NCBI GenBank assembly: GCA_014706295.1
Contig: JACSVZ010000008.1
Coordinates: forward strand, 21,555,659 to 21,619,658
Length of the DNA: 64,000 nucleotides
Direction of reading: 5' to 3'
Source: Lycocorax pyrrhopterus obiensis
Lineage: Eukaryota > Chordata > Aves > Passeriformes > Paradisaeidae
Both the position numbers and the translations under genes were made by a program. The notes beneath the pieces were generated by a model that saw nothing but the letters and a program-made list of their open reading frames with translations, was not told where the DNA came from and did no database searches. Of the stretch, positions 53,582 through 64,000 are shown one piece after another (the first letter of the stretch is position 1; each line of letters opens with the position of its first letter).

Positions 53582-55812
53582 CTGTGAAACCATTGAGAAT
53601 AGCCATGTCACAAACTCATTAACCATACTTGCAATAATGTACGTGCACTGTGTACTTACTGCATACATTCAATAAAGGATTGTGCATGTATACACTTACA
53701 TATATCCTTGGGCTGAGAAACAGAACTTATCTGAAAACATGATATAGAATTCTACAACAGCAGAGTGGATTTGCTTCAATCTTTCTTTCTTACATACATA
53801 TATATACACCTCTGTTTCTATCAGTTACATTAGTTATTATTACATCAGTTTTGCAATTTCACCATTATCAGCTTCCATGGAATCTGGAATTAAAGCAATA
53901 GAGTTATAAAGTGAACTAGCAACACCAGGCTTAAGAACTATTTAAAAATTGAATAAGGATGTGCTTTGTACCAAAAAAAGAAACAGAAACCTTCTTAGGT
54001 ATCTAGTGGCTGAGTCTTTTCACAGATCTTGTTCCATGAGAATACTGAACATGACTACACGGTTCAATGCAACACCATGTTACAGGTACACTTGTGGCCT
54101 GCCCTTCAGCAAAGTCAAGTGTATGGAGATGGAGATCGTAGCAGAGTGCAAAGATGCATCTCTACCCTTAAACTAGCATTTCCATTTCATCACAGGCCTG
54201 TGCATGAGATAAACAGCTCATGTTGTTACAGGTGGACCACCTTACACTGGTACCACACTGATAGGACTACATGGCTTCTGCTTCCAGGCATAGATTGTTT
54301 AGTGATCTGTGGACCTGGAAGTGCTGGATTAATGGCTGGACTCAATGATCCTAAAGGTCTTTGACCACCTAAATGATTCTATGATTCAATGTTACATGGC
54401 TGACACAGTTTATAGAGTTTCTCTTTTTTTTCTTTGGAATTGTACTAGAAGCTACTGGGTGCCTAAGCTGTGGGGGTTTTTTATTTACTGTTTTCTAAAA
54501 TAAAGAAAGCAGATGCCATTTCTGTGTGACAGTTTCCTGGCTGGCCTCCCAAAGGAGCAGACATGTTTGGTACGGCATAAGATGACACCGGAAACCACAG
54601 CTTTTGTTTATTTACAAATTGCACTCAACAGTAAACTACTTCTCCTACAGAAAACCACGAGAAGCTAAAAGATAAAGCATGGCAAAACAGTTAGTGACAC
54701 ATATCTGAGTACATAGAATGTCAACATCTTCCTGAAGCAGTGATGGGGAAAAACCCTGACCTTTGTCACTTGACATTTAAAAGAAATGCAAGCATAAAAT
54801 AACAGAGCCCTCCTAGCTGTAACATTGCAAAATACCTCTAGAAGTCACATTATTGTCACTATGCATTTAATATAAATACTTTTAGCAAATCTGATTCTTT
54901 CATGTAAATGAGAATTAAATAAAATACTTCCTTTAAAAAACAGTCCAATATATTTTTGTCTTTATTTGGAAGACTGCTTTTCCAAAAACATACAATGAAC
55001 GAACTAAGGCTATTATGCTATTTGGCTTCCTCTCTAATTCAATTCAGCCTATAATTCCTTTTTTTTGGGTTGCTTTTATTTTTATACATTATTGCTGTAC
55101 CTGAACTCACATTTAAACAGCGTTTTTGTGTAAATGCAGTGGACAATTGAGAAAAGAATACATGTTGTTTAAAAGCAAGCAAGCAAACTAACCCAACGAA
55201 CGATAAGGCTTTAAAGTATTTATCTAAAATTCTAAAAGGATAACTTTCAAGCTTCTGATTCAGATCTATTCTTGCTATTTAGATGTTGAAACTGGCAAGA
55301 AGACAATGTCTTTACTGAGACAACCTCTCAGTATCCAAGTGACACATTTGTGTAGGTGGAGGCCAAGGAGTCAAAAAAAAAATTTCTAACAGGTACAGTT
55401 TACTTCTAAAAAACTAAAACGAACCCCAAATTAGTAATGTTTAGGACATGATAGACCTTTTTTGATAATCTTCTAAATACTTTAAGCAGAAGTTGTCTAG
55501 AATTCTCTTTGAAAGGCATATTAAAATCTTCAAATTGCAAGGGATCATGTTGTCTTTTATTAAAAATTTCAGTCACTCACTCAACTTGGACCTTTCGAAA
55601 TAAAGCCATATACTATAGAGGCTTTAAAAATAGAAACTGAGTGAATAGTAAGAAAGATATTGTTGTGAACACTATATTGCAACAATAAATACAACTCATC
55701 AAAGAAAACCACTTTTTATACCATTGGTGATATTCAAAAAATATTTTGGTCTTGCAAATAGAATTCAAGAGAAAAAAAATCTTTAAAAAAATTTTGTAAT
55801 TTTTTGAAATAC
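53582..55812 (-). other. Intron between the 55813 and 53581 exons
   Basis: 2,231-bp phase-0 intron with donor GTATTT and acceptor TTCACAG. It holds a TA/CA-rich patch around 53790-53808 and the CR1 fragment at 54286-54391. Plus-strand open frames at 53949-54364 are partly made of that CR1. Confidence 0.85.
54286..54391 (+). mobile_element. CR1 3'-end fragment
   Basis: About 105 bp of the CR1 3' terminus, sense on the plus strand: TGGACCTGGAAGTGCTGGAT, TAATGGCTGGACTCAATGAT, CCTAAAGGTC, and the tail CTAAATGATTCTATGATTCA. It lies antisense to the host gene, about 700 bp from the exon at 53581. Confidence 0.92.
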
Positions 55813-55974
55813 CTTTGATATAATCTGAGTCTTGCTGGTCAGTATTTGACTTGCAATCTGTTCCACACATCGTACAATCCTGGTGCAGGCCCTGTCTTCC
55901 TTTTGAGCCATCCACAACACGTGGTCATCCACCAACATTATATTGCTGGCAATTTCAATGAGAGCATCCCCAAC
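55813..55974 (-). CDS. ADGRA1: Subfamily A adhesion GPCR (ADGRA1-like), internal exon: GAIN subdomain A, part 2
   Basis: 162-nt exon of 54 codons, phase 0 at both ends, with acceptor TTCCAG and donor AAAG/GTATTT. The translation contains I-A-S-N-I-M-L-V-D, then L-W-M-A-Q-K-E-D and A-C-T-R-I-V. These are hallmark ADGRA residues (A-S-N-x-M-L, L-W-x-A-Q-x-E, A-C-x-R-I-V). By eye, about 25 of 54-55 positions match each of ADGRA2 and ADGRA3 as I recall them. That is much lower than I would expect between bird and human orthologues of either gene. The two Cys residues near the end of the A-C-x-R-I-V block are candidates for disulphides in the GAIN fold. The 2,231-bp intron that follows leads to the exon at 53581. 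Confidence 0.88.
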
Positions 55975-58949
55975 CTGGAAGAGAAAAACAAAAACAAACA
56001 AAAAAAGGTATTGTCTGTAAAACTCAAAAAGTAAGGAAAGAACAGATAAGAGTACAAATGAAGACAGGCACCTTACTTCTCTTGGTAACCATCATTGAAA
56101 GAAAGCTTTGATTTTACAAAAAATGTAAATGGACTGAAAAAGAAAAACTGAGAAAGGAGAAGTGCAACTCACATCAAGGAAGAGCTTTTTAATTCACAAC
56201 TTTAAAGCTTATCTTCTAGATAAACCACACAAATTGAGTCTCTCATCTGGCAATAAACAGAATTCCAGAATTATCACCCTCTTTCCTAAACTAATTAAAA
56301 TTGGCCATGCCCTTCTAAAGAACTGCTTCATGTTCAATCAAAGGACCTTGAGGGGGAAGGGCGGGGGGAAGGAAAAAACAAAACAGAGGGAAAATATATT
56401 TGAAAGACATCTTTGTTACAGACATAGTGGAGTAAATCTGAGGTATAGCTCAGGTGCTGACACAAACTTAGATCATCTCATTAGCCATAGCTTTGGTAGT
56501 TTTAATTCATGCTTGTGCCTAACCCAAAATAACAGATCTTGTTTGACCAGATGACATTTTGCAGATTTTGGTTAACTAGGTGTTTCAAATTTTATTAGTA
56601 GTTACATTTAGAAAGAATAAATATCACTGTGAATATTTTTTGTAATTATTTCAAGCTAAAATAAAAATGTTTACTTTTTAAAATTCAAAAACTTCATTTG
56701 AGTAAAATTTCAAAATCAACGTGACCACGTTACCAATATTTTTGAAGGCAGATATGGAAAAGATTTACCCAGTTGTCACAAATAAACCTGAATAAAAAGG
56801 TATATAGAAGAGAAAAACAACTGAGAAATATTGCTAAAGAAAAGTTCAAGAAACCAAAAAGTCACACTAATAGAAACAGAAATATAAGGCAAATACACAG
56901 ATAATTCAGTGGAAATGAAAACCGAAATTCAGCAAGGGTGAAAAAGACTTAAAAGATGGCTGAGGTTTTGAAGTCAGTTTTGCATTTTCAAGAAAATATA
57001 CATAAATTTCACATGCATTGCAAAGGAAACAAATAATGAGACTATATGTGAAATTTTCTGTGACTGTTCCTGAAACATTTAATCTATTTTTGAGAATATA
57101 ATTATTAGATAATTCTAGATGGCTTTTGACAATGTGACAGAGTTATTGATAAAATGAATAATAACGAATCACATTAAGAGTCTGGAGTGATTTATGAGAA
57201 ACTATAAAAGCAAACACCAATCAGCTAGGCAGTAACTTACTGAGGGCAGAACAATAGTCTATAAATATACAAAAGGAGAGAAATAAGAAAAGGAAGTAAT
57301 TTATACTATAATTAAATGCATTAATGAAGAGTAAAGGCATGCCATTAAAAATACAAAAAATTGGGCTAACATGTCTATATCTTCCTGACAAAAAATTGTA
57401 GTGTTGTTGCAAATATGTCCCTTGTGCAGCTGTTGAACAGCTCCTGTTTGAGAGGTGAAGGTACATCACCAGATGGGACAAAGCACCTTTAGCTTGATAA
57501 AAATGAACAATCCTGTGTGGAATGGGACATGCATCCAAGGGAAGAGGTACAGAAACTGTTCTAGTTTAGCAAGAATGTTTTTGAAAGTTTTTTGAGAAAT
57601 TGCATTTTAATTGATTTCTAATGGATTTATATAATTGTAGCTTCAGCTGCTAGTCAATTCCAAATGAAATGCCTTGTATTAAATAAAGTTCAGTCCTATT
57701 TATAACTACGGGTGCAGCCTCATGCATGAAGCTATTGACACTTAAATTTTACAGGTATTTTTGTACCTTGTGAGTGAGAGTTAAGAAATGGGTGCTGGTA
57801 AAGAGTTCAGTGAATGAGGACCCTATTTAGGAAACTTGAGAGAGAGCAGAAAGTGTAAAGGGAAACAGAGAAAAATTAGGAGAAATGTTATAAATTAAGA
57901 AAATAATAAGGGATTGATTACTAAATAAGAGATGTAGAGATAAGTGATGTAGATTGAGATGTTTCGATATCAAAAAAGCAGAAACGAAAACCTATTTGAA
58001 AGGCGGAAGAAGTCAATTAAAAGATTAGAGATGCTGCTCAGTTTTAATGGAAAATGCATCAGCTGCTAGAAAAATAAAGAGGCTTTATAGCAAATCCAGC
58101 TGTTTCTTTTGAATGTTAAATTTTTATTTCGTCAGAAAGCAATAAGATCTTATCAGGATTTTGAGCTGAAATAAAGTTGCAGCTTTGAAACATGATTCTT
58201 GGAGAGCACTTAATAATATACTTTAGATCTAGTGTTTAATGGTGAAATTGGAGACTTTCTCAAATTGGCACTAAAATGTTAACTGCTACAATTCCCAGAG
58301 CCAGAATGGAATGAACACTGCCAAACCAAAAGAAAACATCATGTGCTCAAAAATTACAGTTTATGAAATCTTTATGCAAGCAGTTACTCTAAAAATTAAC
58401 AGCAAAAAAATATGATGAACATTTCTATTCTCTGTAAAAATCTATTTTTCCCATAGGGTTTGCATAATTCTGATTCGATTTTCCTGCAAAAATGGCATAC
58501 ATAATGCTAAAAGTTTCTGTACAAAGTTGCACATAAAGACATATAATCTTTTCTTTACATGAAGTGATACCTTCTTTCAAAATTCAGTGAAAACCTCCTG
58601 ATGAAATGGAGAAAACAAGAGAAGCACGTGTAGCTGCAGTGGCCAGACAGAGTCCATTCTAACACATTAGACATGGTAGAAATTAAAATTAAAAAGAAAA
58701 TTAAATAAGCAGCTCATTAAAAAACAGGTTTTATTCCTAAGCAGCAATGCCCTTGTCATCAGAGAAGAAGACTTAGTTGTCCTTTTTGGCACAAAGAGAC
58801 ACATCACAGTTTATGCAGAACATTTGCAATCAGCAATCAGTTTCAGAAGCTACTCTTCAGTGTGTGCCCGCATACATTAAGAACAGGGCCATATGTCAAG
58901 ACTTCACTTCTAAGTGATACTTTTTTTCAGCATAGAGAAGGTATCTTAC
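55975..58949 (-). other. Intron between the 58950 and 55974 exons
   Basis: 2,975-bp phase-0 intron with donor GTAAGA and acceptor TTCCAG. It contains a G-rich plus-strand cluster at 56352-56370. A 130-codon plus-strand frame (56162-56554) and a 105-codon minus-strand frame (57221-57538) have no recognised domain. No transposon was recognised. Confidence 0.85.
56352..56370 (+). repeat. G-rich cluster with quadruplex potential
   Basis: G5-AA-G3-C-G6-AA on the plus strand, in otherwise AT-rich intron. It has four possible G triplets if the six-G run is split. It lies on the non-sense strand, so any structure would be in the DNA rather than in the ADGRA transcript. Confidence 0.6.
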
Positions 58950-59099
58950 ATCTTCAACTTCATCCACGAAGACAATTAACTTTTCCATTATATAAGCCAA
59001 ATATATTACATCCATTTTGTCCGAAAAGAGGGAAGCACCTCTTGTGTAGGCTGTCAGCTGGCGGGAAAATTCAACCACGGTTGTCAAATTGATGTGCAT
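58950..59099 (-). CDS. ADGRA1: Subfamily A adhesion GPCR (ADGRA1-like), internal exon: GAIN subdomain A, part 1
   Basis: 150-nt exon of exactly 50 codons, phase 0 at both ends, with acceptor TTTTCAG and donor GAT/GTAAGA. It starts M-H-I-N-L-T, aligning with the M-P-x-N start of the matching ADGRA2 and ADGRA3 segments. The internal Met is therefore not a translation start. The family core F-S-D-K-M-D-V is present, followed by a helical stretch (M-E-K-L-I-V-F-V-D-E-V-E-D) that lines up without gaps against ADGRA2. N-L-T is a glycosylation sequon. The segment belongs to the alpha-helical subdomain A of the GAIN domain, the autoproteolysis-associated fold of adhesion GPCRs. The frame stays open for 17 codons past the donor, so intron retention would add a short novel tail before a stop. 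Confidence 0.85.
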
Positions 59100-60349
59100 C
59101 TGAAAATACATTAGAATTGTTAGGCTTAATAAATCAGCTAGCTTCATTCTCTTTAAAAACTGGAGATCATATCCATTGGTATAATGCCTACCACAATTTC
59201 TCATGGATTTATGTGCATCATTATGCCATGGATATACATTGCAGGGGCATATGAATGCATCTTCAGCCTTAGGTCTTAGATTTCATTGCTGTTATCTGAA
59301 GACACCACCACAACAGGCCAACAAATTCTGAAGATTTTTGTCTACTTTTTCTAGACTGTAACTATCTGGCCTCATAAAATATACCAAGCTATTAACCTTG
59401 CCTTGCCTCTATCTTTAGATCCTCAGAAAAACAACAGTGTCAGCAATGGTTCCTATACACAGTGGTACATGGCTGGAGAACAAGGTAAGTTCAGACTGGC
59501 TGTGAAGAAAATCTTTCCTGTCATAAGAGCAGTCAGGCATTTGAACAGGTTACTCCCAGAAGTTGGGCAGTCTCCATCCTCAGAGGTTGTAAAGACCTGA
59601 GTGTCTAAAGCCCTGAGAAACCCAACGTCACCTCATTGCTTACAGGAGAATAGACTGGATTCTAGACACCTTCCTTATTATCACCCTGTAATTGCAATGG
59701 CTCTCTTAATATATTAATTACTCTTATTTATGAATCCATAATTCTGTGGTCTTATCTAGCCCTACTGATACTACTAGGGAAGAAAGGAACAAGGAAACTG
59801 AAAGTTGTAAAATTAGGATGGCAGTTACACATTCGTGCCATCCTCCACAGTGTTTCCTGTTATGCTCTTTTTTCCTCATTAATTTCTATCCACCTACTTT
59901 TTCATCCCATTCTTTTACTTATCCATAAGAAACAGTTTAAGTAGTCCTTTTTTTGAAGACATCAAAAAGGCATTCTAAAGAGGAAAGGCACTTCAGCTGA
60001 TGAAACTCTGATATGGGACTTCACGAGAACTTAACATCTTTCTGGAAAAACGTGTGAGGGGAAGACAAAGAAGTAAAGTGAAGCACTGATCACCCTGTCA
60101 ACATTACTAATAATCATCTCAACTCTAAGCACCCTAATGGAAAAAAAATATTAAGATAAAGGTAATAAAGGCTGGGCACTTGTTCCTAGTACAGCTTCCA
60201 ATTACCAAAGAAACAAATTGTTGTCTTTCAAGTAAAGCATTTTGTTAAAAGTCCATCTATCCCAAACTTGTGGCTGAACCGACACTTCTTGCAAGCTATT
60301 CAACAAGATCAGTACCAGAGAAGGGGAGTCCTGGATTTCACAATGTTAC
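59100..60349 (-). other. Intron between the 60350 and 59099 exons
   Basis: 1,250-bp phase-0 intron with donor GTAACA and acceptor TTTTCAG. It contains the CR1 fragment at 59484-59690. Nothing else was recognised. Confidence 0.85.
59484..59690 (+). mobile_element. CR1 fragment, diverged
   Basis: Sense on the plus strand: GAAGAAAATCTTTCCTGTCA, then CAGGCATTTGAACAGGTTAC, AGTTGGGCAGTCTCCATCCT, CAGAGGTTGTAAAGACCTGA and CCTCATTGCTTACAGG. It follows the CR1 3'-region layout but is more diverged than the copy at 5564. The 3' end is imprecise because the terminal repeat is decayed. Confidence 0.8.
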
Positions 60350-60548
60350 CTGACTAAAAGCATGAAGAACTTGAGTTATTTCTTGTGAATAAGGACATTC
60401 AGAATAGTTTTCTTCATCCCAGCGTCCAGTTCGATTACATTTACGCCACGCCTTGGCCTCTTCTGCGCCATTGTGAAATGCAATGGAGTTAAAAGAATAC
60501 TGGAGACAGGGGTGGTAAGCAGTTATCCCAGCCAAAGTTTTGGGCCAC
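60350..60548 (-). CDS. ADGRA1: Subfamily A adhesion GPCR (ADGRA1-like), internal exon: HormR domain
   Basis: 199-nt exon with acceptor TTTATAG and donor CAG/GTAACA. Its first base completes the Arg codon left by the preceding exon, and it ends in phase 0. The protein begins W-P-K-T-L-A-G-I-T-A-Y, a near-invariant ADGRA HormR segment. It continues with P-C-L-Q-Y, then W-R-K-C-N-R-T-G-R-W and Y-S-E-C, the Cys/Trp framework of a hormone-receptor domain. The P-C-L-Q-Y part recalls ADGRA2 and the K-A-W-R part recalls ADGRA3, so neither paralogue fits closely. Two N-glycosylation sequons are visible (N-R-T and N-Y-S), consistent with an extracellular location. The last residues (T-Q-V-L-H-A-F-S-Q) match the family's lead-in to the GAIN domain. 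Nothing is broken or missing in the exon. Confidence 0.88.
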
Positions 60549-63328
60549 CTATAAACAGCATGATAGTAAAAATTAAAATGTGAAAGGCAACTTACAATAC
60601 AGACCTGTATAACAATATATAACCATATACAACAATACACAGAGACATATAAGAAAAAAAGGCTATTTTAACTTTTACTTCATAATGTTTTATAATGAAT
60701 TACTTTGTTTCTTTAGAAAATGTCAAAATCATACAGGTTCAAGTCTGGCTGATCACACATTCATTCTGCATTAATTCCAGGAAGGTGTTTAGTGTTAAGG
60801 AGAAAGATATGGTTGGTGTTTTCACTACATTCATGTTTGCAGACTGCAAAAAGCAGAGCAGTAAGTCCGTGAAACAAAAAAAACCAACCTAAAATCCTAT
60901 TACTAAATGCTATTAAAAGTAAGCACTCAAACTGTACCTGACAATCTCTGCTTTGCATTTTGTCCCACCACTAAAAAGCGTTCAAAAACAAAAATCCCTG
61001 AATGTCTCAGGAAACAATAAACAAGATTTCAGCAGAGATCATGTGCCATGGAGGAGGAAGGAACTAGCCCTCAAAAATTAGCTATTTAGGTATACACGAT
61101 TTATGTCGTGTGATTCCAAAACAGTCTTTGAAAACAAAGGCCTTTTGCCTCTGGGCTAAAATATTAATTTTAGTAAAACATTTGCATTAATGCAATTGGG
61201 CCACACTTATTGGCAACTTATGCCAAAAGTAAAACGAAAGAGATAATTCTGAAACTAGCATTGTCACAGTGAGCAGAACCTGGCCTTTATGACTAGGAAT
61301 GACAGCATGTAACAACATTACCATTTGCTTTTCAGAATAAGCTTACAGCATTCTAGAAGACAAAAAAAAAGAGTAAAATATGGCCATGATAGAAAAAACC
61401 TCTTAGTACAAAAGGCCAGTTCTTTCTGACTCTCAGTGCCTAATTCTTGCTGCAGTTACACAATTATAAATACCACCTAGGCTGGACAACTGAAATAGCC
61501 ACACTTCCCTAACAGTTGACACTTTTTTCCTTTCTTTCGCCCAATAAAAGAACTGTTCTTTCTAGTTTTGCCTTTGTGGTTCAATTCTTTCTACTTACAT
61601 ACTTGTTATGTTACCAGAACTTCAAAGACCTTTGTAAGAAAACGCACTGGTGTGATAGCTCCATCTCTGAGGACAAACCTTTGGAACAATTTCAAGCACT
61701 AATGCTGAGTTTGAGCCTAAAAAATTCTCTACAATTTTAAATTCATTCTCAAATGCCAAAAGAATCTATGGACTCAGCATCCTTTTGATGTACATTTAAA
61801 AAATAAATTCATATGGATTTCTAGGAAGATGATCAATAGATAGAGAAATGTCCACTCCTGGTTTTTTTGATTTCTATGAAATGACAAAAATGCCCCTGGT
61901 GTTAGCTTGTGCAGCCTGTAGGATTTATATATATTTATTTTATGGAGAAAAGGATGTCATTTTAGGGCAAGAACATGAACTTCATACAGTTGCCATCTAA
62001 AAGATTCTATACGTGTTTTCTGATAGGAAGTATACATTTTTTAAAATATCTAATTAAAACATATTTAAGCACATCCACTATGAGAAAACATAATTCCAGT
62101 TTTTGTGATGACAAAAAAATCTATAGCTAAGATTGTCAAAGGTCTCTAATGAATTTTAATCCATATATATGGATTGCCTCAGCAATTTTACCTCAGTGAA
62201 AGAGGCAAACTCGCTGGAACTGAGGTTAACACATAATAAAATAGCTTTGTAGTAAAGAGAAAACAGATTATTTGAGTAGGTTGGGTTTTTTTCCCACTTC
62301 TTTCTAATTCAATCCTTTATTTTTATTCAAACACAAGAAATAGTACAAAAAAGCCTTTGGGAAAGTTTTAAAGGTAACCTAAAAATAAAGAGAGGCTTTC
62401 AGGTCAGAAATATTTGCAGAAAGTTCTGCTGTTTAAGAGAAGCTTCCTTCCTCATCTACTTTCCTTTCATTAACTATTCAAGCTGAATTCTCATTATAAT
62501 TCATTTGATAATAAATTACTGTCTTGATTTCTCAATGGGATTGCCATCATACATCAGTCTTATTGTCAAGCAGGTTTTGTTTAAGAGCTTTGTGCATATC
62601 ATTGGAGTATTTTAGAGCTAACTGAAAACAATACCAAATTCCACAGAAACCTTTTCTTCTGATTAAAAAGATTAAAATTTTAAAAAGCCCCACCAGCATA
62701 AGTAGATAAAAGTAAAGATGAAGCAAAAACTACATTTAGTCTACAAAATTTTGCACTCTTAAGATTCAGATAGCAGGACAGATGTATTTTGTTAGCATGT
62801 GATACACTGGTAGAACTCTGTGTGTCCTTAAGCTCACCTCAAACAATATATTTGTTTTTCTAAGTCTGTCTACTTTCTACTTCGATTCTTTTCAGTGAAA
62901 TACTTTACTAACAGTTTCATGTCATTTGTTACTGCTCATCTCAGCTGAGGAAAGCCATCAGAACCAGAATAGATTAAAAAAGCCAAGTACTGAAGATTTA
63001 ATCTTCTAATGCCTTAATGCAGTGTTATCATCTTCTACAAAGACCAAGAACAATTTTGAGCCTTCTCTCATTCAGATCATTCCAAAAAAAATTTTCCATA
63101 ATTGCATACTGAGGAATTAGAAGATTTTCTTTACCAAACCACTGCTTCTCTTGAAGCACCAGGCCCCATTCCCCATGAAAATTATAGTGCTCCTCCTTCC
63201 TACCATACTACACACAATGACAACTAAAATAAGTTATTTATAACTGACACTGAAGTACCATGTAAGCATGAATGTGGTCTGTGCCTACATTAATATATGA
63301 AACACACTCCAAACCCAGAAAGTCATAC
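60549..63328 (-). other. Intron between the 63329 and 60548 exons
   Basis: 2,780-bp intron splitting an Arg codon (after its second base), with donor GTATGA and acceptor TTTATAG. It holds an 18-bp perfect palindrome at 62158-62175. No transposon or RNA gene was recognised. Confidence 0.85.
62158..62175. repeat. Perfect 18-bp palindrome
   Basis: AATCCATATATATGGATT is fully self-complementary. It probably arose by chance in AT-rich sequence, but it contains a CC(A/T)-rich-GG core similar to a long CArG-like box. Confidence 0.8.
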
Positions 63329-63493
63329 CTGAAATCTCCCTTGTTGTTAATAACTCTTTCTGCAGGGCAGTAGGGTGCAGCTGTTTCAAGTACCACAATT
63401 TCTACTTGTTTAGAGCTATTTCCATAGGAATTCTTGACTAGACACTCCCAATCTCCAGTTGCATCAATGTCAATACTGGATAGGATAAGTTCA
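63329..63493 (-). CDS. ADGRA1: Subfamily A adhesion GPCR (ADGRA1-like), internal exon: end of Ig-like domain and start of HormR domain
   Basis: First exon of the visible series in transcription order, 165 nt. The acceptor TTTATAG lies just above 63493 and the donor GTATGA just below 63329. The exon opens on the third base of a split codon and ends two bases into an Arg codon. It carries the D-x-x-G-D-W-E-C stretch, which fits the Asp-x-Gly-x-aromatic-x-Cys signature closing an Ig C2-type domain. A V-V-L-E linker follows, then Y-C-P-A-E-R and N-N-K-G-D-F-R, which open the HormR domain in ADGRA proteins. An N-S-S glycosylation sequon sits mid-exon. The split Arg codon is completed exactly by the exon at 60548. 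Family membership is clear from this Ig-to-HormR junction. The ADGRA1 assignment, rather than ADGRA2 or ADGRA3, is inferred from divergence to both. Earlier exons (signal peptide, leucine-rich repeats, start of the Ig) would lie beyond 64000. Confidence 0.85.
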
Positions 63494-64000
63494 CTATAAA
63501 ATAAAAGATTCATCATTGTATACACTTTATTATACTGATATCAAGTCATTGGTTTTCTGACATTAACTTATTTCCAGAGACTTTTTTAATGAAAATCTAA
63601 AAATGGAGTTTGGTCTATGGTATTAGAGGGACAGACAGTATGTAGTGGTAGTAAGCTCTTAGCAGCACCAATTTGTATTGACTACTCAGGTTGTAACAGG
63701 CTGTAACACAAATCATGAATCATCACAAAAGAATATCAATTATTTATCAATGTCCGTTCTCCTTTCCCCAGGTTTTACAGAATATTGGGTTTGTTGCCTA
63801 ACCAAACACCCGAAAGTCAGAAATGCATTTCAAGTTGACCACACAACCAAGCCACAGAGAATGGGTTTGCCTTCAGCCATGATTACAGCTTCTGTGGCAT
63901 CTCAACAGCAGAATCTGGCACTCCTCTATCAGGGATAGAACCTTATTCAATTACTCCAACTCTACAGATGTCATAGACCAAAAATAATACTAGCTACTTC
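63494..64000 (-). other. Intron upstream of the 63493 exon, cut by the window edge
   Basis: Sequence above the acceptor of the 63329-63493 exon. No further ADGRA exon (leucine-rich repeats or first part of the Ig domain) was recognised before the window ends. Confidence 0.7.

Noticed and set aside
56162..56554. 130-codon plus-strand open frame, the longest in the window
   Set aside because: Lies inside an intron, antisense to the ADGRA-like gene, with low-complexity G/K-rich sequence and no recognisable family.
57221..57538. 105-codon minus-strand frame, considered as an extra exon or a mitochondrial/retro insert
   Set aside because: Does not match ADGRA protein, and the introns on either side join correctly without it. 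I could not match it to a mitochondrial gene or known repeat.
59097..59099. Met at the start of the 58950-59099 exon as a translation start
   Set aside because: It immediately follows a good acceptor and aligns with an internal Met in ADGRA paralogues, so it is an internal residue.
1..64000. CRISPR arrays, tRNA or rRNA genes, phage or insertion sequences
   Set aside because: None were seen. The spliced gene structure and CR1 repeats show this is vertebrate nuclear DNA.

Overview
This window looks like AT-rich intronic sequence from a vertebrate macrochromosome, most likely a bird. The main clue is several copies of the CR1 non-LTR retrotransposon, including 3' tails ending in the ATTCTATGATTC-type repeat typical of avian and other sauropsid CR1. 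Mammalian Alu and L1 elements are not recognisable. There is no bacterial-style gene density, no rRNA or tRNA gene, and no CRISPR array that I can see.

The one protein-coding gene I can support runs on the minus strand and occupies the right end of the window. Five internal exons are visible in transcription order: 63329-63493, 60350-60548, 58950-59099, 55813-55974 and 53366-53581. All have canonical AG/GT borders and compatible phases, with no stops or frameshifts, so the gene appears intact. They encode, in order, the end of an Ig-like domain, a hormone-receptor (HormR) domain, and the first part of a GAIN domain. This is the ectodomain of an adhesion G protein-coupled receptor of subfamily A. 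From recalled family motifs, the protein is about equally distant from ADGRA2 (GPR124) and ADGRA3 (GPR125), so I assign it tentatively to the third paralogue, ADGRA1 (GPR123). Mammalian ADGRA1 is known for lacking this ectodomain. If the assignment is right, this species keeps the full-length ancestral form.

The left 53 kb (1-53365) contains no exon that I recognise. It is best read as one very long intron lying between the first half of the GAIN domain and the missing GPS and seven-helix part, which would be off the left end. It holds CR1 fragments (5564-5942, 32635-32668 with 32848-32908, and two adjacent copies at 44211-45105), microsatellites, C/G homopolymer clusters with G-quadruplex potential, several perfect hairpins or palindromes, and two motif-dense stretches that could be regulatory. 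The introns between the five exons hold two further CR1 fragments (54286-54391 and 59484-59690).

The most interesting leads are the retained ectodomain, the huge mid-GAIN intron as a possible home for an internal promoter making a 7TM-only isoform, and an in-frame 42-nt cryptic exon candidate at 46325-46366 behind a very strong polypyrimidine tract. Alignment, RNA and conservation data would be needed to confirm any of these.
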